Shown: positions 27,829-35,976 of the stretch, in pieces | Layout: the number at the start of each line of letters is the position of its first letter | Numbering within the stretch: the first letter of the stretch is position 1 | Assembly: GCA_002086835.1 (NCBI GenBank) | Contig: MVIG01000023.1 | Location: forward strand, 1 to 64,000 | Direction of reading: 5' to 3' | Length of the DNA: 64,000 bases | Source of the DNA: Mycolicibacterium porcinum | GTDB taxonomy: Bacteria > Actinomycetota > Actinomycetes > Mycobacteriales > Mycobacteriaceae | The notes under the pieces: model-generated | The model's database searches: none | What the model saw: only the letters and a program-made list of their open reading frames with translations | Told to the model about the DNA's origin: nothing | Position numbers and translations under genes: made by a program

Positions 27829-28149
27829 TCATCGCGGATGCATCGCCTTGCCCAGCTGGCCCGCGCCGTGACTGTCTGTCTGGTCGTACTGCGATGAAGC
27901 GCTGTCCAGTTTTTCTGACAGATCGTGTGACATGGATGCCATTGCCGCGCAGGCAGCCTCGCGCGCGGTGTTGGCCAGACCCAAGGCGGCGATACTGTCT
28001 GAACAGATCACCCCATGGTTGACGAGCATCGAAGCGCCGACCCCGTCGGTGATCGTCGCTCCAACCTTAATGTAGCCCTCCGCCTGGCGCTGGCGGCTGG
28101 AAAGTTCCCGGACGTAAGGCGCGGTAACGCCGAGTATGCCGTCAGACAT
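27829..28149 (-). CDS. EspC/EspF-family protein (second copy)
   Basis: A 106-aa paralogue of EspF. YVRELSSRQRQAEG and MSHDLSEKLDSASSQYDQTD align with the EspF blocks, and the YDQTD export signal (Y-x-x-x-D) is kept near the C-terminus. ATG 28149 is chosen because a GGAGAGGG site precedes it; it overlaps the end of the espE-like gene by 8 nt, which suggests coupled translation and a paired product, as for EspA/EspC. Confidence 0.87.
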   Translation of the reverse strand: MSDGILGVTAPYVRELSSRQRQAEGYIKVGATITDGVGASMLVNHGVICSDSIAALGLANTAREAACAAMASMSHDLSEKLDSASSQYDQTDSHGAGQLGKAMHPR

Positions 28150-29014
28150 CGATGGATCCCTCTCCAGTACCCGTTGATGTGCCACCCGACGGACTCCATG
28201 GCGCTGAAGTTGTATTTCCGTCCGGCGGTGACATAAAGGATGGTGGCGCTCCGGTGGGTTTTGCCCCTGCCGCGATCTCTTGGTACGCGTTCGCGGCTCG
28301 CATGAATTGCTGCGTATTGCTTGAGGACTGATACCGCATTCGTGTCATCGTCCCCATGGCGATTGGCATCGCCCCCGCCACGACACCCAACTCGAACGCC
28401 ATCTGTTGTGCCGGGCCTGCCGGTGGGCATTTTCCGATGACGATTGCTATCGGGATGCAGATAGTCATGGACGTCGCAACGACGTCCAGCATGTCGCGTG
28501 TGGCTTCAACCTGCTTCGCCTGATTGGCGACGATCCCCTGGACAGTTGCATCGATCTTGCTCACTGCCGCCGCACGGTCCTGCTGCTGCTCATTTTGGTC
28601 GGCGTAGGAATGCGATCCAGTCCCGTGCCACAAATCGGAAGGCGTTGCACTTCTCAATGTGTCTGAGACGGTATTGAAATGATCCGCACCCTCGCCAAAG
28701 CGGTCACCGGTTTCTGGATCGCCGAAGCCGCACGTCAGCTGCATTGTATTGACGGCGAGCAGGGCTGCACCGATGATGGGCGTCCCGAAACCTTGAATCC
28801 TCTTCGCCGGCGACGAGTACGAGCTGAAACTCGTGGGAGTGAAATTCTTACTGAGTTTGCCTGCGGCCCACTCGCCGCCCATTTGCAGGGCACCAAGTGC
28901 GTCCGCCCCGAGGCCGATTCGGGAAAGCGGTTTATCAAGGCTGGTTGCGTGCTCTGCAGTGCCTTTGACCGCAAAGCCAACCTCAATGACCTCAACGGCT
29001 TGCTCCAGACCCAC
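28142..29014 (-). CDS. EspA/EspE-family protein (second copy)
   Basis: A 290-aa protein of the EspE/EspA family. GFGDPETGDRFGEGADHF (96-113) matches the EspE block, and a true WxG turn (WHG, 129-131) follows at the same place where EspE has WDSG. Unlike EspE it has cysteines (C95, C186, C196), and its Pro/Gly/Ser tail is short. M. tuberculosis EspA has a Cys that crosslinks EspA dimers; whether these do so is unknown. It starts at GTG 29014 behind AAGGGGGG. The set looks like a diverged copy of espE-espF-espH placed inverted at the other end of the locus, without its own espG. Confidence 0.85.
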   Translation of the reverse strand: MGLEQAVEVIEVGFAVKGTAEHATSLDKPLSRIGLGADALGALQMGGEWAAGKLSKNFTPTSFSSYSSPAKRIQGFGTPIIGAALLAVNTMQLTCGFGDPETGDRFGEGADHFNTVSDTLRSATPSDLWHGTGSHSYADQNEQQQDRAAAVSKIDATVQGIVANQAKQVEATRDMLDVVATSMTICIPIAIVIGKCPPAGPAQQMAFELGVVAGAMPIAMGTMTRMRYQSSSNTQQFMRAANAYQEIAAGAKPTGAPPSFMSPPDGNTTSAPWSPSGGTSTGTGEGSIDV

Positions 29015-29139
29015 CGGGCCCCCCTTCAGTGATGTGCCGCTTAGCCTAACAACGCCCGCCTGGGTGCCTGAGCGTCAAATATTCTCCATTACCAGCGGCG
29101 ATGGCCATTGATTCACCACAACTGCCCTACACTGCGCCC

Positions 29140-29553
29140 ATGATCAGTGTCTCGGTGCGGGAGGCCGTGCTCGCCGCACGAAGTTGGCCGAACACACCTG
29201 AGGAGTACTTGTCATCAGCGATCGCAGTGCTTTGCCTGATTGGTTTCGGGGCTCTGGCCATGTTCTGCTTCTCTCGGTTCATGACTGCGTGGCGGAAATC
29301 CTATGAGTCTCGTTTGGTCAGGGAATCCGAGCAGTTTCGCACTCGGTGGCCGGCTGACCGGTTAAGGGACGCACCGTATTCGGAATTAGAGGCGGAGGCC
29401 AAACGCTGTTGGCAGTTGGCTCTCCTCATAGAGGAACGGGCGGGCTCCGGCGCCCGCGGTAACGAAGCCCTTGGGCGATCTATCGCAATGCGGATGCAGG
29501 CCAGTTCGTTGGCCGACGCGTTGAACATCGCCGCGGGTAGCGGGCCACGATGA
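29140..29553 (+). CDS. Small membrane protein, tandem paralogue 1
   Basis: I do not recognise this protein family. The product (137 aa) has one membrane helix at about 25-46 and a motif RWPxDR...APYxELxAEAxRC at 69-90 shared with the next gene. Start choice: an in-frame ATG exists at 29101 but neither start has a ribosome site. ATG 29140 is preceded by TACACT ending 6 nt before it, the pattern of a mycobacterial leaderless promoter, so 29140 is preferred. It is divergent from the espE-like gene and overlaps the next gene by 4 nt (ATGA). Confidence 0.7.
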   Translation: MISVSVREAVLAARSWPNTPEEYLSSAIAVLCLIGFGALAMFCFSRFMTAWRKSYESRLVRESEQFRTRWPADRLRDAPYSELEAEAKRCWQLALLIEERAGSGARGNEALGRSIAMRMQASSLADALNIAAGSGPR

Positions 29554-30014
29554 CGTCTGATCGCGTACTGGGGGTTATGCAGAACAACGCCTTGGACATG
29601 GCACAAGTCGGCGGATCGGTGCTACCGGCGATTCTCATCATCGCGTGTGTGGCAACAGCATTCTGCGTGTTTATCTGCTCGATCGACTACTGGAGCAGCA
29701 AGGGGTCATACAAGGATATGGCCCAGTTGATGACGCACTCTTCGATGTTCTGGGTGCGTTGGCCTCACGATCGGATCTGGTCGGCACCTTACGGGGAATT
29801 GGCGGCTGAGGCCGACCGGTGCGAGGTCATCGTCGATTACATCAAGAGGAAAAAGAAGTCACAGCGGAAGCGGGTCGATGACGCTCACGCCGCGTTCAAT
29901 CAGCACATCGACCACGAAATCGCCGCCTACCAAGGCATGCTTGCCGCGGTGCGCAACGCAATGAACTACGCCCACTCTCGTGGGCGAGGTCCCCAGCAGC
30001 CTTACGGAGCGTGA
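29550..30014 (+). CDS. Small membrane protein, tandem paralogue 2
   Basis: An unrecognised 154-aa protein with one membrane helix at about 23-45 and the same motif as its upstream neighbour (RWPxDR...APYxELxAEAxRC, 70-91). A Lys/Arg-rich stretch (KRKKKSQRKR) and a helical tail follow. The two genes are a tandem duplication with strong divergence, coupled by an ATGA overlap. Their place next to esp genes suggests, but does not show, a link to ESX-1. Confidence 0.75.
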   Translation: MTSDRVLGVMQNNALDMAQVGGSVLPAILIIACVATAFCVFICSIDYWSSKGSYKDMAQLMTHSSMFWVRWPHDRIWSAPYGELAAEADRCEVIVDYIKRKKKSQRKRVDDAHAAFNQHIDHEIAAYQGMLAAVRNAMNYAHSRGRGPQQPYGA

Positions 30015-30049
30015 ATTCGAGGGTGTGCTCGAGTCGGCGTTCGCCCCGC

Positions 30050-30307
30050 TTACGCGTCCAAATCCTGCTCAACCAATCCCGCCACAGTGGCCAACGCATC
30101 GGCGTCGTCGGATTCCACGGTCACCTGGGCTCCGTTGCCGGCCCCCAGCGTCATGATCATCAGGGCCGAACCGGCGTCCACGGGCTCGCCGCCATCCATG
30201 GACAGGGTGACCGGAACTCCGGCGTTGACCACGGCTTCGGCGATGATCGCTGCAGGGCGGGCATGCAGGCCGATGGAGGAGCCGACGGTGACAGTCTTGC
30301 TGGGCAT
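30050..30307 (-). CDS. ptsH: Phosphocarrier protein HPr
   Basis: An 85-aa HPr of the phosphotransferase system, with the phosphorylated His15 in GLHARPA and the regulatory-type Ser47 in DAGSALMIM. It passes phosphate from enzyme I (ptsI, 34191) to FruA. It is the last gene of the minus-strand fruR-fruK-fruA-ptsH run, 21 nt after fruA, with a good AAGGAG site. Confidence 0.96.
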   Translation of the reverse strand: MPSKTVTVGSSIGLHARPAAIIAEAVVNAGVPVTLSMDGGEPVDAGSALMIMTLGAGNGAQVTVESDDADALATVAGLVEQDLDA

Positions 30308-30328
30308 TGTTTCTCCTTTGGGTTGTGA

Positions 30329-32359
30329 CTAGGTGGTGGCCAGCGCCGGTGTTTCCGGCGTGGTGACAGCTGGTTTGGCGAATTGTTTGGCCACGATGAC
30401 GGCCAGGGCCGCAACGACGGTGCCGGCCGCCAGCGCGACCAGGAACCACAGCAGGTTGCCGATCGCGAAGAACACGAAGATGCCGCCGTGCGGTGCTTTC
30501 AGCGTCACATCGAACGCCATGACCAGACCGCCGGTCACGGCGCCGCCGAGCATCATCGACGGGATCACCCGCAGCGGATCGGCGGCGGCGAACGGGATCG
30601 CACCCTCGGAGATGAAGGACGCCCCGAGAAGCCATGCGGCGCGGCCATTCTCACGCTCAGGTTCGGTGAACAGCCCGGGACGCAGCGTCGATGCCAGTGC
30701 CATGGCGAGCGGTGGCACCATCCCGGCTGCCATCACCGCGGCCATGATCCGCAGGGTCGCGGGGTCGGCGACGTTGAGGCCCGCGGTGGCAAATGCGTAC
30801 GCGGCCTTGTTGACCGGACCGCCGAGGTCGAAGCACATCATCAACCCGAGTATCACGCCGAGGACCACGACGGAGGTTCCGGTCATGCCGCTGAGCCAGT
30901 TGGTCAGGCCGGTGGTCAGCGCAGCCAGCGGGCGTCCGAGCAGCAGGAACATCAGCAGGCCGACGATCAATGACGCACCGAGCGGGATCACCACCACGGG
31001 CATCAGCCCCCGGAACCATTGCGGCACCTTGAAGGAACTGATCCACTGTGCGGCGAATCCGGCGATGAGGCCGCCGACGATGCCTCCGATGAACCCTCCG
31101 CCGACGAAGACGGCCACGGCGCCGGCGGTGAAACCCGGTGCGATGCCGGGCCGGTCGGCGATCGCGAAGGAGATGTAGCCGGCCAGGGCAGGCACCAGGA
31201 ACATGAAGGCCAGCCCGCCGAGGGTGAACAGGACCGCTCCGAGATACTGCGTCAGTCCACCGGGCGGCAGGTCGGTCAGCGTGTTGGTGACGGCGATGTG
31301 GTGGCCCAGCGAGTTCATCCCGTAGGACAGTGGTTCTGCGCCGTCGGGGGTATTGCCGATGTCGTACCCGGCGAACAGGAAGCCGAGCGCGATGAGCAGG
31401 CCGCCTGCGGCGACGAACGGAATCATGTAGCTCACGCCGGTGAGCAGGATCTGCCGGATCCGCGTGCCCCAGCCGACATCGCCCGATGCGGCGGGAGCAG
31501 CCTCGACCGCAGAGCCGGTCACCCGCGGGGCGTTGGGATCACTTGCGGCACTGACGGCTTCGGAGATCATGGTGTCGGGTTCGTTGATGGCGCGTTTGAC
31601 GCCGGAGGCGATGACGGGCTTGCCGGCGAAGCGTTGCTTGTCCTTGACCCCGACGTCGGTGGCGAAGATGACCGCGTCCGCCGCGGCGATGGTGGCCGCC
31701 GGCAGTGGGGTGCTGCCGGATGAGCCCTGAGTCTCGACGGTCAACTCGACCCCAGCGGTCTCGGCCGCCTGCTTGAGCGCGTCGGCCGCCATGTAGGTGT
31801 GGGCGATGCCGGTGGGGCAGGCGGTGATCGCGACGATGGACACCGCCTTGGCGGGCTCAGCGGCGGGCTCAGGCTCAGCGGCGGTCTCGACAACCGGAGC
31901 AGGCGCCGGGTTCACCACACCGTCGACGAGCGTCACCACCTCGTCGACGCTGCCCGCGTCACGCAGGGACGCGACGAAGTCCTTGCGCACGAGCGCCCGG
32001 GCCAGGCTGGACAGCAGCTTCATATGTTCGGCCCCGCCGGATTCCGGCGCGGCGATCAGGAACACCAGATCGGCTGGGCCGTCGGGGGCGCCGAAGTCGA
32101 CCTTCGGGGACAGCCGGGCGAAGCCGATCGTCGGCGTATCGACATAGGGGGAGCGGCAGTGCGGAATCGCGATACCGCCGGGCAGGCCGGTGGCGGACTG
32201 GGCCTCTCGGGCCATCGCAGCACCGACCAGGCCTTCGGTGCCGTTGGTGCGCCCCTCGTCGGCGAGCGCGCCGACCAGGCGCGTGATCACGGCTTCCTTG
32301 TCGGCGCCCGCATCGACGTCGAGCAGGACCAGACCGGGGGTGATGATCGGTTGAGTCAT
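30329..32359 (-). CDS. fruA: Fructose PTS permease, fused EIIABC
   Basis: A 676-aa fructose-family permease. The EIIA domain (1-150) has phosphorylated His67 (AIPHCRS), and a Pro/Ala/Glu linker follows. The EIIB domain (about 172-270) has active Cys181 in TACPTGIAHTYMA, and the EIIC membrane domain covers about 300-660. It imports fructose as fructose 1-phosphate, the substrate of FruK. Its ATG overlaps the fruK stop by 4 nt. Fructose PTS genes are common in fast growers and absent from M. tuberculosis as I recall. Confidence 0.96.
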   Translation of the reverse strand: MTQPIITPGLVLLDVDAGADKEAVITRLVGALADEGRTNGTEGLVGAAMAREAQSATGLPGGIAIPHCRSPYVDTPTIGFARLSPKVDFGAPDGPADLVFLIAAPESGGAEHMKLLSSLARALVRKDFVASLRDAGSVDEVVTLVDGVVNPAPAPVVETAAEPEPAAEPAKAVSIVAITACPTGIAHTYMAADALKQAAETAGVELTVETQGSSGSTPLPAATIAAADAVIFATDVGVKDKQRFAGKPVIASGVKRAINEPDTMISEAVSAASDPNAPRVTGSAVEAAPAASGDVGWGTRIRQILLTGVSYMIPFVAAGGLLIALGFLFAGYDIGNTPDGAEPLSYGMNSLGHHIAVTNTLTDLPPGGLTQYLGAVLFTLGGLAFMFLVPALAGYISFAIADRPGIAPGFTAGAVAVFVGGGFIGGIVGGLIAGFAAQWISSFKVPQWFRGLMPVVVIPLGASLIVGLLMFLLLGRPLAALTTGLTNWLSGMTGTSVVVLGVILGLMMCFDLGGPVNKAAYAFATAGLNVADPATLRIMAAVMAAGMVPPLAMALASTLRPGLFTEPERENGRAAWLLGASFISEGAIPFAAADPLRVIPSMMLGGAVTGGLVMAFDVTLKAPHGGIFVFFAIGNLLWFLVALAAGTVVAALAVIVAKQFAKPAVTTPETPALATT

Positions 32360-33324
32360 AGCGGCACCTTCACGGAGTGGGTACGGACAGCGTCGAGGTC
32401 GAGTTGGGCGGGGCCGGGCAGTGCGGATCCGGGCAGGGCCGCAGCAGCACTGCCGTAGGCGACGGCCATCTGCAGTCGTTGTGGGGAGTCGGCACCGGCG
32501 ACGGCGGCGCGCAGGTAGCCGGCCAAGGAGGAGTCGCCCGCGCCGACGGTGCTGCGGGGCACGATCGGCGGGGGTGTCGCGAGCCAGGCACCCGAACCAT
32601 CGACCAGCACGGCACCGGCCGCACCGAGGGTGGCCAGCACGGCGCCGACGCCGCGTGCGACGAGCGCCTGCGAGGCGGCTACCACTGGCGACATATCACC
32701 CTGGGCGGCAGCGTCTTCCAGATCGGCGGCAGGCACCCCCGCGAGGTCGGCGAGTTCCTCGGCGTTGGGCTTGATCAGGTCGGGCGCGGCCACCTCGAAC
32801 GCGGCGGCCAGCGCTGCCAAGGGTGCCTCGGAGGTGTCGACGGCCACCCGGCAGTCGAGTGGTGCCAGCAGCGAGACCACCTGCGCGTACCAGTCGAGCG
32901 GTATCCCGGGTGGCAGCGATCCGGACAACACCACCCACGACGCGTCCTGCGCCTTGGCCAGCACGCAGCGGGTCAGTGCCTCCAGCGCGCCGGCGTCCAC
33001 CACAGCCCCACGCTCGTTGAGTTTGGTTGTGGTGCCGTCGGATTCGGTGATGGCAAGGTTGGTGCGGACGGGGTCGGCGATGGGTACGCCGGTGAACCGA
33101 ACATCAAGGGCCCGCAGCCCGCTGAGCAGGGGATCGGAGTCTGCGGCAGGCAGCACCGCCTCGGCGGCGACGTTGGCCAGGGTCAGCGCGCGGGCGACGT
33201 TGATGCCCTTGCCGCCGGGTTCGACGGTGACGGAGTCGACGCGTTGCACGGCTCCGCGCGTCAGCGGCGTGCTCAAGGTGACGGTGCGGTCGAGGCTGGG
33301 ATTGGGGGTGACGGTGATGATCAT
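32356..33324 (-). CDS. fruK: 1-phosphofructokinase
   Basis: A PfkB-family kinase (322 aa) with the N-terminal glycine motif (VEPGGKGINVARAL, 35-48) and the C-terminal signature STVGAGDSSLAG with catalytic Asp264. It phosphorylates fructose 1-phosphate to fructose 1,6-bisphosphate. It overlaps both fruA and the upstream regulator by 4 nt, so the run is one operon. Confidence 0.95.
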   Translation of the reverse strand: MIITVTPNPSLDRTVTLSTPLTRGAVQRVDSVTVEPGGKGINVARALTLANVAAEAVLPAADSDPLLSGLRALDVRFTGVPIADPVRTNLAITESDGTTTKLNERGAVVDAGALEALTRCVLAKAQDASWVVLSGSLPPGIPLDWYAQVVSLLAPLDCRVAVDTSEAPLAALAAAFEVAAPDLIKPNAEELADLAGVPAADLEDAAAQGDMSPVVAASQALVARGVGAVLATLGAAGAVLVDGSGAWLATPPPIVPRSTVGAGDSSLAGYLRAAVAGADSPQRLQMAVAYGSAAAALPGSALPGPAQLDLDAVRTHSVKVPL

Positions 33325-34088
33325 GCGGTCACCACCTCGACGCCGTGCCCCGTGAGCAGTGCGCGGTCGGCATCGGAGATCTCGCTGTCGGTGATCAGGG
33401 TGTCCACGCTGTCGATGGGGGCGAAGCTGACGAAGTCCTCTTCACCGACCTTCGATGAATCTGCAACCACTACAACGTAATTGGCGGCCTGCACCATGGC
33501 CCGTTTGACGGCTGCTTCTTCGGTGTCCGGGGTGGAGAGTCCGTGCCGCACGCTGATGGCGTTGGTGCCGATGAACGCGATATCGACGCGCAGGGTTTCG
33601 AGGACGCGAAGCACCTGCTCGCCGACGGCGGCCTGGGTGAGGCCGCGGACCCGGCCGCCGAGCAACTGCAGGGTGACGGTCGGCATGGTGGCGAGCAGCC
33701 CGGCGATGGGCACGGAGTTGGTCACCACGGTGAGGTCCCGGTCCGTCGGTGTCTGGGCGGCGACGCGGGCGGTGGTCGTCCCGGCGTCCATCAGCACGCT
33801 GGCGCCGGTGAGGGGGAAGAAGTCGACGGCGGCTGCGGCGATGGCGTCTTTCTGCGCGGCGCGGGTGGTGTCGCGTTCGCCGACGCCGGCCTCCACAAGG
33901 TGCAGCGTCCGGGCCGGTACGGCGCCACCGTGTACACGGCGCACGACTCCGGCCTTGTCGAGCACCGCCAGATCCCGGCGGACGGTCTCGGTGGTGACGT
34001 CGTACGTCTGCGCCAGCTCGGCGACCGAGGCCCGGCCCCTGCTCATGACCAGCGCGGCGATGGCCTGCTGGCGCTCCTCGGCGTACAT
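33321..34088 (-). CDS. fruR: DeoR-family regulator of the fructose operon
   Basis: A 255-aa DeoR-type repressor. The N-terminal winged helix contains the family signature (VTTETVRRDLAVLDKAGVVRRVHGG, given here only in part by position 25-54), and a sugar-phosphate sensing domain follows. It heads the fructose operon, has a GGAGG site 5 nt before ATG 34088, and probably controls both itself and the divergent ptsI, with fructose 1-phosphate as likely inducer (family knowledge). Confidence 0.9.
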   Translation of the reverse strand: MYAEERQQAIAALVMSRGRASVAELAQTYDVTTETVRRDLAVLDKAGVVRRVHGGAVPARTLHLVEAGVGERDTTRAAQKDAIAAAAVDFFPLTGASVLMDAGTTTARVAAQTPTDRDLTVVTNSVPIAGLLATMPTVTLQLLGGRVRGLTQAAVGEQVLRVLETLRVDIAFIGTNAISVRHGLSTPDTEEAAVKRAMVQAANYVVVVADSSKVGEEDFVSFAPIDSVDTLITDSEISDADRALLTGHGVEVVTA

Positions 34089-34154
34089 GAGCCTCCGTTT
34101 GTGTGGGTTAGAGCCGGAACAAATGTTGATATATGTTGTTTTACGCTTGCCTGT

Positions 34155-34183
34155 GTTGACTTGTCAACGCATTCTTGTAATCT
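34155..34183 (+). promoter_or_regulatory. ptsI promoter with overlapping palindrome
   Basis: TTGACT (34156-34161) and TAATCT (34178-34183), spaced 16 nt, form a near-consensus promoter. Only 7 nt separate the -10 from the ptsI ATG, so the transcript should be leaderless. A perfect palindrome GTTGAC-TT-GTCAAC (34155-34168) covers the -35 box, a good position for a repressor such as the adjacent DeoR protein. The upstream ATGTTGATATATGTTGTTTT stretch (34122-34141) holds two ATGTTG direct repeats that may be a second site. Confidence 0.75.
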
Positions 34184-34190
34184 GTCTCAC

Positions 34191-35900
34191 ATGGGCACTA
34201 CATCGTCGGTCGCATCACCTGCAGTTCTGCGTGGGGTTCCGGTGGTTCCTGGAGTGCAGTACGCACCTGTGATCCGGGTCAGCAGGCTGCCGGAGATCGA
34301 GGTACCTACCGGTGACATCGCTGAGGCGGACCGGTCGGCGGAGGCGGCGCGGTTCGGGGCAGCGGCGACGGCAGTCGCCACCCGGCTTCGGGATCGGGCC
34401 GCACACGCCACCGGCGCGGCCTCAGAAGTTCTGGCCGCCACCGCGACGCTGGCCCAGGATCGGGCCTGGCTGGGGGCCGCGGACAAACGGATCGCCGCCG
34501 GAGCCCCGGCGGTCCGCGCCGTGACCGAGGCCGTCGACCAGTTCGTGGAGTTGTTCACGCAGCTCGGCGGTCTGATGGCCGAACGCGTCACCGATCTGCG
34601 GGATATCCGTGACCGCGTCATCGCCGAGCTGTCCGGCCTGCCGGAACCCGGTGTGCCGGTGCCGGATGTCCCGTCGATCCTGTGCGCCGAGGATCTGGCT
34701 CCCGCCGACACCGCGGGCCTGGACCCGCAGCTGGTGGTCGGGTTGGTCACCACGCTCGGCGGGCCGACCAGTCACACCGCGATCATCGCGCGCCAGCTCG
34801 GCATTCCCTGCGTCGTCGCCGTGAGCGGGCTCGGCTCCGTCCTCGCCGGTGCCATGGTCCTGCTCGACGGCACCGCGGGCACGGTCACCACCGACCCGGA
34901 CCCGTCGGTCGCCGCGGCAGCCGTCGCCGCTGCTCAGCGCGATGCACTGGCAGTCCGGCAGTGGACCGGCCCGGGTGCGACGGCGGACGGTCACGCCGTC
35001 GCAATCCTGGCCAACGTGCAGGACGGCGCGGCCGCCAGGACGGCGCGGGAAACCCCGGCCGAAGGTGTCGGGCTGTTCCGTACCGAGCTGTGCTTCCTCA
35101 ACCGGGACACCGAGCCGACGGTGGAAGAGCAGGCCGCGATCTACGGGGAGGTGCTGGAGGCCTTCGCCGGCGCCGCCGCGGACGCGAGGAGCAAGAAGGC
35201 GAAGGTGGTGGTCCGCACCCTCGACGCGGGCTCGGACAAGCCGCTGAAGTTTGCGGGCCACCCCGAGGAGGCCAACCCGGCTCTCGGCGTGCGCGGTATC
35301 CGGATCGCCGAGGGCAACCCCGGCCTGCTGGAGCACCAGCTCGCGGCGGTCGCCGCCGCGGCCAAGGCCACCGGAACCGAACCGTGGGTGATGGCGCCCA
35401 TGATCGCCACCGCGGCCGAGGCGAAAAGCTTTGCCGCCAAGGTGCGCTCGCATGGTCTTACCCCGGGCGTGATGATCGAGGTGCCCGCAGCGGCGCTGTT
35501 GGCCGACAAGATTCTGGAGCATGTCGACTTTCTGTCGATCGGCACCAACGACCTCGCGCAGTACACGATGGCCGCCGACCGGATGTCGGCAGACCTGGCC
35601 GCTCTCACCGATCCGTGGCAGCCCGCTGTGCTGGCCCTGGTGGGCTTGGCCGCGCGGGCCGGCGCGGCGGCGGGCAAGCCCGTCGGCGTGTGCGGTGAGG
35701 CCGCGGCCGATCCGCTGCTGGCCGCCGTGTTGGTGGGCTTGGGGGTGACGTCGTTGTCGATGGCGCCCGCGGCGATCGGTGCGGTGGGCGCGCGGGTCGC
35801 GCAGGTGACGCTGCAGCAGTGTCGCGCCGCCGCCGAGGCGGTCCTGGACACGGCGTCGGCGGCCGAGGCCCGCGGGGCCGCGCAGGCGGCGCTGACCTGA
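34191..35900 (+). CDS. ptsI: PTS enzyme I (PEP-protein phosphotransferase)
   Basis: A 569-aa enzyme I, with the phosphorylated His195 in GGPTSHTAIIARQLGIP and the active Cys in GVCGEAAADP near residue 500. It takes phosphate from phosphoenolpyruvate and passes it to HPr. The frame is open upstream, but ATG 34191 fits both the family N-terminus and the leaderless promoter. It is divergent from the fru operon. Confidence 0.95.
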   Translation: MGTTSSVASPAVLRGVPVVPGVQYAPVIRVSRLPEIEVPTGDIAEADRSAEAARFGAAATAVATRLRDRAAHATGAASEVLAATATLAQDRAWLGAADKRIAAGAPAVRAVTEAVDQFVELFTQLGGLMAERVTDLRDIRDRVIAELSGLPEPGVPVPDVPSILCAEDLAPADTAGLDPQLVVGLVTTLGGPTSHTAIIARQLGIPCVVAVSGLGSVLAGAMVLLDGTAGTVTTDPDPSVAAAAVAAAQRDALAVRQWTGPGATADGHAVAILANVQDGAAARTARETPAEGVGLFRTELCFLNRDTEPTVEEQAAIYGEVLEAFAGAAADARSKKAKVVVRTLDAGSDKPLKFAGHPEEANPALGVRGIRIAEGNPGLLEHQLAAVAAAAKATGTEPWVMAPMIATAAEAKSFAAKVRSHGLTPGVMIEVPAAALLADKILEHVDFLSIGTNDLAQYTMAADRMSADLAALTDPWQPAVLALVGLAARAGAAAGKPVGVCGEAAADPLLAAVLVGLGVTSLSMAPAAIGAVGARVAQVTLQQCRAAAEAVLDTASAAEARGAAQAALT

Positions 35901-35976
35901 CCGGCGAGCGCCATGGGAATAATCGGACCGCAGTCCGGTTATAGCTGTCATCAGACTACGAATTTGGAGGTAGGAG

